From the NCBI RefSeq assembly GCF_022627325.1, contig NZ_JAETZZ010000007.1:186001-250000 (forward strand): a stretch of DNA of 64,000 nucleotides. The letters run 5' to 3'. The translations under genes and the position numbers were made by a program. The first letter of the stretch is position 1. Each line of letters starts with the position of its first letter. Shown here piece by piece: positions 19,139 through 29,151 of this stretch. The DNA is from Pseudomonas putida (GTDB lineage Bacteria > Pseudomonadota > Gammaproteobacteria > Pseudomonadales > Pseudomonadaceae). The notes under the pieces are model-generated. The model saw nothing but the letters and a program-made list of their open reading frames with translations. It had not been told where the DNA came from and did not search any database.

Positions 19139-20137
19139 ATGGACGTGACTGACCTGTTGGCTCGGGCTGGCGATGCAGGGGCGAGCGACCTGCACCTGGC
19201 CGCGGGCGAGATACCGATGCTGCGCGTGGAGGGTGAACTGCGGCGCATGGCGCTACCGAGCATGACGCCTGTGGCGTTGACCGATGCCCTGGCGCCGCTG
19301 CTCGATGAGCGCCGGCGCCAGCAGTGGGCGCAAGGTGACGAGCAGGACCTGGCACTGGAACTGCCCTCGCTTGGGCGCTTTCGCCTGAACCTGTTTCGCC
19401 AGTTGAATGGCCCGGCGGCCACCTTTCGCTTGATCCCGAAGCGGATCGCGACACTCGACGAGCTTGACCTTGAAGATGTGTTTCGTTCTGTTGCGCAGTG
19501 GACGGACGGCCTGATTCTGCTCGGCGGGCCTACCGGCAGTGGTAAGTCCAGCACGTTGGCGGCGCTGGTCGATCAGCTGAACCGGCAGCGGCCCTTGCAC
19601 ATCATCACCCTCGAAGACCCTGTTGAAGTTATCCACAGCAGCCAGCGAAGCCTGGTCAATCAGCGTGAGATCGGTCGACACTGCCGCGACTTTTCCCAAG
19701 GGTTGCGCAGCGCCTTGCGTCAGGACCCGGACGTGATCGTCATAGGCGAATTGCGCGACCTGGAGACGATTCGCCTGGCGTTGCGGGCTGCGGAGACCGG
19801 GCACCTGGTGTTGGCAACCGTACATACGCGCTCGGCTGCCGGTAGTGTCGACCGGCTGGTGGACGTGTTTGCCGCCGAGGAGAAACCGCTGGTGCGGGCG
19901 ATGTTGGCGGAGTCATTGCGCATGGTCGTTGCGCAGGTGCTGGTCAAGCGTGCCGGGGGCGGGCGGGTGGCAGCCCGGGAGGTGCTGGTGGGTACGCCCG
20001 CGGTGCGCAACCTCATCCGCGAGGGGCGCATGGCGCAATTGAATTCGGTGATGCAGGCGGGTGCTGCGCAGGGTATGCGCACGATGGAGGGGGCATTGCA
20101 GCGATTGAAGGCCCAGGGATTGATCGGGGCCGTGTAG
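19139..20137 (+). CDS. pilT: PilT-type retraction ATPase, divergent and C-terminally short
   Basis: Encodes 332 residues from the ATG at 19139, which has GGGGAG 4 bases upstream; an in-frame TTG at 19127 is less likely. PilT drives pilus retraction. Walker A is GGPTGSGKSSTLAAL. The Asp box, Walker B DPDVIVIGELRDLETIRLAL and His box GHLVLATVHTRSA are intact, as is the PilT-specific AIRNLIRE-type motif (AVRNLIREG). The protein stops a few residues after AQGLIGAV, so the C-terminal tail seen in PilT of P. aeruginosa is missing. No pilU follows. This fits the reduced pil set at 31.8-35.4 kb. Confidence 0.9.
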   Translation: MDVTDLLARAGDAGASDLHLAAGEIPMLRVEGELRRMALPSMTPVALTDALAPLLDERRRQQWAQGDEQDLALELPSLGRFRLNLFRQLNGPAATFRLIPKRIATLDELDLEDVFRSVAQWTDGLILLGGPTGSGKSSTLAALVDQLNRQRPLHIITLEDPVEVIHSSQRSLVNQREIGRHCRDFSQGLRSALRQDPDVIVIGELRDLETIRLALRAAETGHLVLATVHTRSAAGSVDRLVDVFAAEEKPLVRAMLAESLRMVVAQVLVKRAGGGRVAAREVLVGTPAVRNLIREGRMAQLNSVMQAGAAQGMRTMEGALQRLKAQGLIGAV

Positions 20138-20172
20138 CGGTGGCCCCAGCAATCGATGGGTCGCCTGGCAGG

Positions 20173-20799
20173 TCAGCGCTTGGCCAGAGCCAACTGCTGC
20201 GGCTGCTTCGGCAACACCCGCTTGGCCACGACGTAATGCTTCTGCCAGTAAGGCTTGCTCAGGTTGTCGATGCTCACCCGCTTGCCGCGGCGCGGTGCGT
20301 GGATGAAGCGATCGTTGCCCAGGTAGATGGCGACGTGGTTGACGCGGCGGCTCTTGATGTTGAAAAAGATCAGGTCGCCAGGCTTCAGGTCGCTTTTGGC
20401 CACCTTCACGCCGTGGCCCTTGGCCATGGCATTGGAGGTGCGCGGCAGGTCGACGTCAGCCACCTCGTTGAAGGCATACTTGACCAGCCCGCTGCAATCG
20501 AACCCTTTTTTAGGGCTGCTGCCGCCCCAAACATAAGGGGTGCCGAGCACATTCACGGCGCGGCTGAGCACGTCGCTGCTCTGTTTCGGCGACATGGCGG
20601 CGACCGGCAGGTTGTGTACCTGGCCAGCGTTACTGGAGCGTGCACGCACCGCGGTGTGCTTGCTCGGCGCGCGTTTCACCGTGGCATTGGTGGTATAGCC
20701 GGTGAAACCATTTGGAAGACGTTGCTCACGGTTGGTGGCGTGGGCGGCCAGGGGCAATAATAGGCAGAGGGTCAGCCATGTCTTTAACAAAGGCGGCAT
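20173..20799 (-). CDS. NlpC/P60 family cell-wall hydrolase (C40 peptidase)
   Basis: Encodes 208 residues with a signal peptide (about 1-21). The C-terminal NlpC/P60 domain runs over residues 75-200, with the catalytic cysteine in GFDCSGLVKYAF and the histidine in NHVAIYLGNDRFIHAP. The leading GTPYVWGGSSPKKG is typical of family C40, which cleaves D-Glu-meso-DAP bonds in peptidoglycan peptides. The linker between signal and domain is basic and low in structure. It is convergent with pilT. Confidence 0.92.
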   Translation of the reverse strand: MPPLLKTWLTLCLLLPLAAHATNREQRLPNGFTGYTTNATVKRAPSKHTAVRARSSNAGQVHNLPVAAMSPKQSSDVLSRAVNVLGTPYVWGGSSPKKGFDCSGLVKYAFNEVADVDLPRTSNAMAKGHGVKVAKSDLKPGDLIFFNIKSRRVNHVAIYLGNDRFIHAPRRGKRVSIDNLSKPYWQKHYVVAKRVLPKQPQQLALAKR

Positions 20800-20975
20800 A
20801 GATGAAGCTCTTGTGAAGTTTTAATAGTGGTTTTGGTGTTGGCGCGCAACTTTATAACAGCTTTTCGATCAATTTTTGATCCGTTGGTCGATTGTCATGT
20901 TGCCGTGCGTCGGCCTGCGAAGAAAAAGTCACATTTTTTTTTAGAAAATTTTCGGCTAAGCCATGGGGGCTATGA

Positions 20976-21395
20976 ATGAACAGTTATGAACACGGGGCGC
21001 CGTTTCACGACACCCACAGCAAGGTCATTGGCTACCTGTTGTGGATTTTCGGCTTCACTGGCTCGCACCGCTTCTACTACGGCAAGCCGATCACCGGGAC
21101 CCTCTGGTTCTTCACGCTGGGCTTGCTGGGCATAGGCTGGCTGATCGACCTGTTCCTGATCCCGTCGATGGACCGGGAGGCCGACTTGCGCTTCCAGTCT
21201 GGACGCATCGACTACAACATTGCCTGGGTACTGCTGACCTTCCTCGGTATTTTTGGCGTGCATCGCCTGTACCAGGGCAAGTGGATCACCGCAATCATCT
21301 ACTTCTTTACCGGTGGCCTGTTCCTGGTGGGTGTGCTGTATGACTTCTGGACGCTGAACGGCCAGATTTCCCAGGCCAACGCCGAACGCCGTTGA
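20976..21395 (+). CDS. TM2 domain membrane protein with two TM2-like repeats
   Basis: Encodes 139 residues with two helical-hairpin units. The first (SKVIGYLLWIFGFTGSHRFYYGK) and second (NIAWVLLTFLGIFGVHRLYQGK) repeat the same G-x-H-R-x-Y-x-G-K pattern of TM2 (NINE) domains. The function of bacterial TM2 proteins is mostly unknown. A T-rich 176-base gap separates it from the divergent NlpC gene. It ends just before a strong bidirectional terminator. Confidence 0.88.
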   Translation: MNSYEHGAPFHDTHSKVIGYLLWIFGFTGSHRFYYGKPITGTLWFFTLGLLGIGWLIDLFLIPSMDREADLRFQSGRIDYNIAWVLLTFLGIFGVHRLYQGKWITAIIYFFTGGLFLVGVLYDFWTLNGQISQANAERR

Positions 21396-21399
21396 GCAC

Positions 21400-21437
21400 A
21401 AAAAAGGCCTTGTCACGCTGAGCGACAAGGCCTTTTC
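21400..21437 (+). terminator. Bidirectional terminator between the TM2 gene and ftsN
   Basis: AAAAAAGGCCTTGTC pairs with GACAAGGCCTTTT around a short loop. The A-run on one side and T-run on the other suit termination of both convergent genes. Confidence 0.85.
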
Positions 21438-21438
21438 G

Positions 21439-22137
21439 TTACTGGCGGGTCTGCCGCTGCTGCAGTAGCAGGTTGCTGAACCCTGCGCCGGCCAGTTGCT
21501 TCTGCGCACCGGTCAACTGCTCGCGGTTGCTGTAGGGGCCGACCAGCACGCGGTACCAGGTTTCATCCTTGACCGTGCCTGATTCCACCTTCACCGTCTG
21601 GCCCAGCAGGATGATCTGCGCCCGCACCTTGTCGGCGTCAGCCTGCTTGCGGAACGAGCCCGCCTGAAGGAAGTACTGCGTGGTGGCTGCCGGTTTGATC
21701 ACTGGCGGCGCCGGCTGTGGCGTCTGGCCCAGCAGTGCGGCCTGGGCGCGCGCAGTGTCGATTTTCGCCGCTTCGGCAGGTGTGACCGGGGTCACCGGCT
21801 GGGCTGGGACAGGCGGGGTCTTCTCAGGCACGGCTTCTGGCGGCACGATCACTTCCGACTCGGGCAGCAGGGTGTAGAAGTCATACTTGGGCTTTACCGG
21901 CTGCTGCGTCGTGGCCGTCGCGGTCTTGCCCGCTTCGGCCACTTTCGCGGGCTTCTGCTGCTCGGGCTTGGCGCGCTTGATGTCGCCGCCCCCAGGCTCG
22001 AGCTTCATCAGGAAGACGATGAAGGCGCCGACCGTCAGGCCGACCGCCAGCCATATCCAGCCGGGAATCGGCTGTTTGGCCGGTGCCTGGGTGCGGCTTG
22101 CGCCGCGCTTGGGAGCTGGTTTTTTCTTGGCAGCCAA
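21439..22137 (-). CDS. ftsN: SPOR domain protein, FtsN-like
   Basis: Encodes 232 residues from a TTG start at 22137 (reads M-A-A-K-K-K). There is a basic cytoplasmic N-terminus, one membrane helix near 29-47 (WIWLAVGLTVGAFIVFLMKL), a Pro/Ala-rich periplasmic linker containing the conserved YDFYTLLPESEV motif, and a C-terminal SPOR domain (YFLQAGSFRKQADADKVRAQ, then WYRVLVGPYSNREQ). FtsN activates septal peptidoglycan synthesis, and the SPOR domain binds denuded glycan. Placement directly after argS matches FtsN of P. aeruginosa. The start is 1 base past the argS stop. Confidence 0.9.
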   Translation of the reverse strand: MAAKKKPAPKRGASRTQAPAKQPIPGWIWLAVGLTVGAFIVFLMKLEPGGGDIKRAKPEQQKPAKVAEAGKTATATTQQPVKPKYDFYTLLPESEVIVPPEAVPEKTPPVPAQPVTPVTPAEAAKIDTARAQAALLGQTPQPAPPVIKPAATTQYFLQAGSFRKQADADKVRAQIILLGQTVKVESGTVKDETWYRVLVGPYSNREQLTGAQKQLAGAGFSNLLLQQRQTRQ

Positions 22138-22138
22138 C

Positions 22139-23875
<1,737 letters not shown>

Positions 23876-23964
23876 TGGGATCTCTTTTCGACCGCTAGCG
23901 CGGAGGAGCGCCTGGGTGCGCAGGTGGAAAAACTGGGCATTATCCGTTGCTGGGCTCGGGTTGC

Positions 23965-24096
23965 CAAGCTTCTAGCTTCAAGCCGCAAGCCTGAAGCTGC
24001 AAGCCTCAAGCCTCAAGCCTCAAGCTGCAAGCTGCAAGAAAAAGCGCGATCGCCACCGGCCTGCTCTTGCTTGCCGCTTGTAGCTTGCCGCTTGCC
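23965..24096. repeat. Heptad repeat array in inverted arms (copy A, argS/priA gap)
   Basis: Ten consecutive 7-bp units of the form CAAGCYK occupy 23965-24034. After about 30 bases, four units of the complementary form GCTTGCC/GCTTGTA occupy 24069-24096, ending 2 bases before the priA stop codon. The arms can pair into a long imperfect hairpin in several registers. Copies B and C lie at 29024 and 43523. No T-tract suggests a simple terminator. Confidence 0.85.
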
Positions 24097-24098
24097 GC

Positions 24099-26318
24099 TC
24101 AATAGAGGTCAACCGGGTCGACATCCAGCGACCAGCGTACTTGCCGGCCGCCTGGAAGCTGCTCCAGCACCAGTAGCCAGGCACTGATCAGACGATGCAG
24201 TGGTGCCCGGGTTTCGGCCTGTATCAATAGCTGCGCACGGAAGCGCCCGGCTTTGCGCTCCATCGGAGCAGGCACCGGGCCCAACAGTTCAATGCCAGGC
24301 AAGTGTTGCTCCGTCACCAGGCGCTGCGCTGCGCTGCAGGCTTCGTCTAGGAAACCTTCGGCCTGCCCGGGCTTGTGCGCTTCGGCGCGCAGCAGGGCAA
24401 GGTGGGAATACGGTGGCAGGCCGGCGGCGCGGCGTTCGTCCAGGGCCTGTTCGGCAAAGGCGAAATAGCCTTGCTCGGTCAACTGCACCAACAGCGGGTG
24501 GTCGGCCAGGTGCGTCTGGATGACCACTTTGCCGGGCTCTTCGGCACGCCCGGCGCGCCCGGCGACCTGCACGATCAGTTGTGCCATGCGCTCGGTGGCG
24601 CGGAAGTCACCAGAGAATAGTCCGCCATCGGCATCGAGAATCGCGACCAAGGTAACCCGGGGGAAGTGATGCCCCTTGGCCAGCATCTGCGTTCCGACCA
24701 GGATGCTCGGCTGGCCGCGCTGGATGGTGCTGAACAAATTGTGCATGGCGTCCTTGCGGGCCGTGCTGTCGCGGTCGACCCGCAGGATCGGGTAATCGGG
24801 GAACAATACCTTCAGGCGTTCCTCGGCGCGCTCGGTACCTGCACCTACCGGGCGCAAGTCGACATGGTTGCACTTGGGGCACTGGTGCGGCAGGCGTTCG
24901 TCGTAGCCGCAATGGTGGCAGCGCAGTACGCCGGCGCGCTGATGCACGGTCATGCGCGCATCGCAGCGCGGGCATTCGCTGAGCCAGCCGCAGTCGTGGC
25001 ACAGCAGCGTCGGGGCGAAGCCACGGCGGTTGAGGAAAACCAGCACCTGCTGGCCTGCTTCCAGTGTCTGACGGATGGCCTGTTGCAGCGGGCCGCTGAT
25101 GCCGCTGTCCAGCGGCAGGCTTTTCACATCCAGGCGGAGCATGCGTGGTGGACGCGCGCCTCCTGCGCGCTGGTTCATGCGCAGCAGGCGGTAGCGGCCG
25201 GTCAGGGCATTGTGCAGGGTTTCCAGCGACGGGGTGGCCGAGCCCAGCAGGATCGGGATGTTTTCCTGGTGAGCGCGCACCATCGCCAGGTCGCGGGCGT
25301 GGTAGCGCAGGCCTTCCTGCTGTTTATAAGAGCCGTCATGCTCCTCGTCGATGATGATCAGGCCCGGGTTCTTCATCGGCGTGAACAGCGCCGAACGCGT
25401 GCCGATGATGATATCGGCCTCGCCATCTCGCGCCGCCAGCCAGGCGTCGAGGCGTTCGCGGTCATTGACGGCCGAATGCACCAGGGCGATGCGTGCGTTG
25501 AAACGCTGTTCGAAACGCGCCAGGGTTTGCGGGCCGAGGTTGATTTCCGGGATCAGCACCAGCGCCTGCTTTCCAGCCTCCAGGGTTTCGCGGATCAGTT
25601 GCAGGTAGACCTCGGTCTTGCCGCTGCCGGTAACGCCAGCCAGAAGAAACGCATTGAAGCCGTCAAAGCCATCGCGCACGGCCTCGAAGGCCACTCGCTG
25701 CTCTTCATTTAGCGGCAGTTCCGGCTGGGCCAGCCAGTGCTCATGGCGCTGTTCCGGCAGGTGGCGGCGTGTTTCGAGCTGAACCAGGTCCTTGGCCAGT
25801 AACAGGTCAAGGCTGTCCTTGTTGAGGTTGAGCTTGCTCAGCAGGCTGTGCGCAACGCCGTGCGGGTGTTGCGCCAGCGTTCTGAGCGCGTCCCGCTGGC
25901 GCGGTGCGCGCGCGATGCGCGGGTCTTCCAGGCGGGCGCCTGGGGCCACGTGCCAGAAGCGCTCCTGGCGCATCTCGGCCGGCTCGCCTTGGCGCAGCAA
26001 GGTCGGCAAGGCCCAGCTCAGGGTGTCGCCGAGGCTGTGCTGGTAGTACTGGGCTGTCCACAGGCACAGCTTGAACAGCGGTGCAGGGACCGGTGAAACC
26101 GGGTCGAGCAGGGCGCTGGCCGGCTTCAGCTTGTCGGCAGGGACCTCGCTCTGGTCGCAGACCTCCACCAGCACGCCGATCATTTCGCGGCGGCCGAACG
26201 GCACGCGGATACGCATTCCGGGGGTCAGTGCCTGGCGCGCCATGCTCGCCGGCGCCCTGTAATCGAACAGGCGACGCAGGGGGGAAGGCAGGGCAAGGCG
26301 TAGAATGACGTCGGACAC
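24099..26318 (-). CDS. priA: Primosomal replication restart helicase PriA
   Basis: Encodes 739 residues, full-length PriA. It recognises stalled forks and reloads the replicative helicase. The N-terminal 3'-end-binding domain ([28 protein letters not shown]) precedes the helicase core with Walker [12 protein letters not shown] and the DEEHD box. Two zinc sites are built from cysteines near residues 435-485 ([23 protein letters not shown]). The C-terminal helicase motifs include [14 protein letters not shown] and [13 protein letters not shown] heptad repeat array lies directly at its 3' end. Confidence 0.98.
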   Translation of the reverse strand: MSDVILRLALPSPLRRLFDYRAPASMARQALTPGMRIRVPFGRREMIGVLVEVCDQSEVPADKLKPASALLDPVSPVPAPLFKLCLWTAQYYQHSLGDTLSWALPTLLRQGEPAEMRQERFWHVAPGARLEDPRIARAPRQRDALRTLAQHPHGVAHSLLSKLNLNKDSLDLLLAKDLVQLETRRHLPEQRHEHWLAQPELPLNEEQRVAFEAVRDGFDGFNAFLLAGVTGSGKTEVYLQLIRETLEAGKQALVLIPEINLGPQTLARFEQRFNARIALVHSAVNDRERLDAWLAARDGEADIIIGTRSALFTPMKNPGLIIIDEEHDGSYKQQEGLRYHARDLAMVRAHQENIPILLGSATPSLETLHNALTGRYRLLRMNQRAGGARPPRMLRLDVKSLPLDSGISGPLQQAIRQTLEAGQQVLVFLNRRGFAPTLLCHDCGWLSECPRCDARMTVHQRAGVLRCHHCGYDERLPHQCPKCNHVDLRPVGAGTERAEERLKVLFPDYPILRVDRDSTARKDAMHNLFSTIQRGQPSILVGTQMLAKGHHFPRVTLVAILDADGGLFSGDFRATERMAQLIVQVAGRAGRAEEPGKVVIQTHLADHPLLVQLTEQGYFAFAEQALDERRAAGLPPYSHLALLRAEAHKPGQAEGFLDEACSAAQRLVTEQHLPGIELLGPVPAPMERKAGRFRAQLLIQAETRAPLHRLISAWLLVLEQLPGGRQVRWSLDVDPVDLY

Positions 26319-26387
26319 GCGTAAGGTCTCGCAGGGCGTTTCAAAGACTGGCGAGCCTAGCAGACGACAGTCGGTGCAAGCGACAAC

Positions 26388-26415
26388 TTGCGTCGAGGCG
26401 GCGCTCTGGTATTAT
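26388..26415 (+). promoter_or_regulatory. Candidate sigma-70 promoter of rpmE
   Basis: TTGCGT (26388-26393), a 16-base spacer and TATTAT (26410-26415) lie about 70 bases before the rpmE start, in the divergent gap with priA. The -10 is strong; the spacer is slightly short. Confidence 0.45.
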
Positions 26416-26485
26416 TCCCCGCCTAATTACGTGCGGTATTCAACAATTGGTGTTGGGTGGCGGCACGCAGCTCGAGGAAGTGACC

Positions 26486-26701
26486 ATGAAAGCTGATATT
26501 CATCCGAACTACGAAGCAGTTGCTGTGACCTGCAGCTGCGGCAACAAATTCGAAACCCGTTCGACTCTGGGCAACACCCTGGCGATCGACGTTTGCAACC
26601 TGTGCCACCCGTTCTACACCGGTAAGCAGAAAGTGCTGGACACCGGTGGCCGCGTTCAGCGCTTCGCCGATCGCTTCGGTATGTTCGGTACCAAGAAGTA
26701 A
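26486..26701 (+). CDS. rpmE: 50S ribosomal protein L31, zinc-binding form
   Basis: Encodes 71 residues from [12 protein letters not shown]; a GAGGAAG site precedes the ATG at 26486. The four zinc ligands are present (Cys16, Cys18, Cys37, Cys40), so this is the C+ L31 replaced by a zinc-free paralogue under zinc limitation in many bacteria. It ends in FGMFGTKK. Its apparent terminator lies about 40 bases downstream, inside the next ORF. Confidence 0.98.
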   Translation: MKADIHPNYEAVAVTCSCGNKFETRSTLGNTLAIDVCNLCHPFYTGKQKVLDTGGRVQRFADRFGMFGTKK

Positions 26702-26703
26702 TC

Positions 26704-27525
26704 ATGCGCATGGCGAACCCTTCGGGTTTCGCGTTGTTGCTGAAAAAGGCGCCCCTTGTGGGCGCCTTTTTTGTGGGCGCTCTTTGGCAGATGTCGGCCC
26801 TGGCATTTTGCCCATTGCCGGACGGGCCGCAGAGCGCGGCGGTGCGCCAGGTGGTCGATGGCGATACGCTGCGCCTTACCGACGGTCGCAGCGTGCGCAT
26901 GATTGGCATCAACGCCCCGGAGATCGGGCGTAAGGGGCGCGCCAGCGAGCCTTTTGCAGTGACTGCCAAGCAGCGTTTGCAAGCGCTGGTCAAGGCCAGC
27001 GACGGCCGTGTCTGGTTGGTGCCCGGCGTCGAGCCCAAGGACAAGTATGGGCGGACCCTGGCGCACGTTTACGCCCGCAATGGCGACAATCTTGAAGCGC
27101 GGTTGCTTAGCGAGGGGCTTGGTTACCGCGTCGCGGTTGCGCCCAATGTGCGCCTGGTGGCCTGCCAACAGGTGGCCGAGCAATCGGCGCGCAAGGCAGG
27201 CGCTGGCCTTTGGCGCAGTTCACCGGTGCTGCGCGCCAGCCAGGTCCGCCAGTCGGGCTTTGCGGTGATCGGCGGCAGTATCCGCAATATTGCCCGCAAT
27301 CGTGGTGGGATCTGGCTGGAACTGGAAGCTGACGTGGTGCTACAGGTTCCCGCTCGTCTGCAACGCAACTTCCCCGTCGGCTTCTTCGATAACCTCAAAG
27401 GACGCCAGGTCGAGGCGCGTGGCTGGGTGCTGGATCGTTCCCGCAAGGGTGGGCTCAAGCCGGGGCAGCGACGCTGGGTGTTACCAATCACCGATCCGAG
27501 CATGCTTGAACGTATTTCGAGCTGA
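26704..27525 (+). CDS. Exported thermonuclease-family (SNase-like) protein
   Basis: Encodes 273 residues if the ATG at 26704 is used (ATG 26710 also fits). The SNase domain starts near residue 47: VVDGDTLRLTDGRSVRMIGINAPEIG gives the metal-binding and first catalytic segment, and DKYGRTLAHVY the second. The C-terminal 85 residues form an additional small domain. The N-terminus resembles a signal peptide (KKAPLVGAFFVGALWQMSALA), but its codons coincide with a perfect intrinsic terminator. A later start, such as ATG 26791, would drop the signal sequence. The start is therefore uncertain; the nuclease assignment is good. Confidence 0.85.
   Translation: MRMANPSGFALLLKKAPLVGAFFVGALWQMSALAFCPLPDGPQSAAVRQVVDGDTLRLTDGRSVRMIGINAPEIGRKGRASEPFAVTAKQRLQALVKASDGRVWLVPGVEPKDKYGRTLAHVYARNGDNLEARLLSEGLGYRVAVAPNVRLVACQQVAEQSARKAGAGLWRSSPVLRASQVRQSGFAVIGGSIRNIARNRGGIWLELEADVVLQVPARLQRNFPVGFFDNLKGRQVEARGWVLDRSRKGGLKPGQRRWVLPITDPSMLERISS
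26743..26772 (+). terminator. Intrinsic terminator of rpmE, inside the nuclease ORF
   Basis: AAAAAGGCGCCC (26743-26754) pairs perfectly with GGGCGCCTTTTT around CTTGT, ending in six T. It sits about 40 bases after the rpmE stop and within codons 14-23 of the nuclease frame. Confidence 0.85.
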
Positions 27526-27704
27526 AAAGATGTAGACATTTCGCTGTTAGATTGTACACACTGTGGTTCGAATGCCCCCGTGTGTTATAGCGTAAAGTCT
27601 TAGGCTAAAGGCCTTGACACAAGTGACCGGCCAGTCTTGTGGCTCCCCGGCTCTTTGCGTATCCTCGGCGGTCCGTCAGAACAGTAAATAGCGGAATGCC
27701 CACC

Positions 27705-28973
27705 ATGTCAGACCTGAAAACCGCCGCTCTCGAATACCACGCTCAACCTCGTCCGGGGAAACTGAGCGTCGAGCTCTCCAAGCCCACTGCCACCGCCCGT
27801 GATCTCGCCCTGGCCTACAGCCCAGGCGTTGCAGAACCGGTGCGTGAAATCGGCCGTGATCCTGAGCTGGCCTACAAATACACTGGCAAGGGCAACCTTG
27901 TTGCAGTTATTTCCGATGGCACTGCCATCCTCGGTCTGGGTGACCTTGGCCCACTGGCTTCCAAGCCGGTCATGGAAGGCAAGGGCGTTCTGTTCAAGCG
28001 TTTCGCCGGTATCGACGTATTCGATATCGAAGTCGAGTCGGAAAGCCCGCAAGCGTTCATCGACACCGTTCGCCGCATCTCGATTACCTTCGGTGGCATC
28101 AACCTCGAAGACATCAAGGCGCCAGAGTGCTTCGAGATCGAGCGCACCCTGATCGAGCAGTGCGACATCCCTGTGTTCCACGATGACCAGCACGGCACCG
28201 CTATCGTTACTGCGGCCGGCATGATCAACGCCCTGGAAATCGCGGGCAAGAAGCTCGAAGACGCCAAGATTGTCTGCCTGGGGGCTGGCGCTGCGGCCAT
28301 CTCTTGCATGAAGCTGCTGGTCAGCATGGGTGCCAAGGTCGAAAACATCTTCATGATCGACCGCAGCGGCGTCATCCACGCTGGCCGTGACGATCTGAAC
28401 CAGTACAAGGCCCAGTTCGCTCACGCTACCGACAAGCGCACCCTGGCTGATGCCCTGGACGGCGCCGATGTATTCGTTGGCCTGTCCGGCCCGAACCTGC
28501 TGAGCGCGGAAGGCCTGAAATCGATGGCTGCCAACCCGATCGTGTTCGCCTGCTCGAACCCGGACCCGGAGATCTCGCCAGAGCTGGCTCATGCCACCCG
28601 CAGCGACGTGATCATGGCGACCGGTCGTTCCGACTACCCGAACCAAGTCAACAACGTGCTGGGCTTCCCGTTCATCTTCCGTGGTGCCCTGGACGTTCGC
28701 GCCAAGCGTATCAACGAAGAAATGAAGATCGCCGCGGCCATCGCACTGAAGGACCTGGCCAAGCTGCCGGTGCCTAAGGAAGTTTGCGAAGCCTATGGCG
28801 TGGAAGGCCTGGAGTTCGGTCGTGAGTACATCATTCCGAAGCCACTGGACGCCCGCCTGATCACCGTCGTTTCCGATGCCGTAGCCAAGGCTGCCATCGA
28901 ATCCGGCGTAGCTACCCTGCCATATCCGAAGCACTACCCGCTCAACAGCGTGGACGAAGTGTTCAACGGCTGA
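27705..28973 (+). CDS. maeB: NADP-dependent malic enzyme, short form
   Basis: Encodes 422 residues from MSDLKTAALEYHAQPRPG at 27705; an upstream in-frame start at 27639 is unlikely. It decarboxylates malate to pyruvate, supplying NADPH. Conserved parts are LALAYSPGVAEPVREI, the catalytic TGKGNLVAVISDGTAILGLGD loop, the metal-binding FHDDQHGTAIVTAAG and the nucleotide-binding VCLGAGAAAISCMKLL. The C-terminal phosphotransacetylase-like domain of longer MaeB proteins is absent. A strong terminator follows. Confidence 0.93.
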   Translation: MSDLKTAALEYHAQPRPGKLSVELSKPTATARDLALAYSPGVAEPVREIGRDPELAYKYTGKGNLVAVISDGTAILGLGDLGPLASKPVMEGKGVLFKRFAGIDVFDIEVESESPQAFIDTVRRISITFGGINLEDIKAPECFEIERTLIEQCDIPVFHDDQHGTAIVTAAGMINALEIAGKKLEDAKIVCLGAGAAAISCMKLLVSMGAKVENIFMIDRSGVIHAGRDDLNQYKAQFAHATDKRTLADALDGADVFVGLSGPNLLSAEGLKSMAANPIVFACSNPDPEISPELAHATRSDVIMATGRSDYPNQVNNVLGFPFIFRGALDVRAKRINEEMKIAAAIALKDLAKLPVPKEVCEAYGVEGLEFGREYIIPKPLDARLITVVSDAVAKAAIESGVATLPYPKHYPLNSVDEVFNG

Positions 28974-28983
28974 AGCAAGGCGC

Positions 28984-29019
28984 AAAAAAGAACCGGCTCA
29001 TATGAGCCGGTTTTTTTTT
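28984..29019 (+). terminator. Strong terminator of maeB
   Basis: AACCGGCTCATATGAGCCGGTT is a perfect 22-base palindrome preceded by A-residues and followed by T9. It suits termination on either strand. Confidence 0.92.
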
Positions 29020-29023
29020 GCTT

Positions 29024-29151
29024 CGAGCTTCAAGCTTCAAGCTACAAGCCTGACCGCGTCAGCATTGACTGGCGCGGTGGGTCAGTCAGCCGAGAACAGC
29101 TTGCCGCTTGCAGCTTGAGGCTTGAGGCTTGCGGCTTGCGGCTTGCCGCTT
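29024..29151. repeat. Heptad repeat array in inverted arms (copy B, maeB/ponA gap)
   Basis: Four 7-bp units of the CAAGCTT/CAAGCTA/CAAGCCT type (29024-29051) are separated by about 46 bases from seven units of the complementary type (AGCTTGC, CGCTTGC, GGCTTGA, GGCTTGC; 29098-29146). The array runs into the stop codon of the PBP1A gene (29150-29152). Same family as copies A and C. Confidence 0.85.

Noticed and set aside
23965..24096. CRISPR array
   Set aside because: Units are 7 bases with no unique spacers and there are inverted arms; no cas genes are near.
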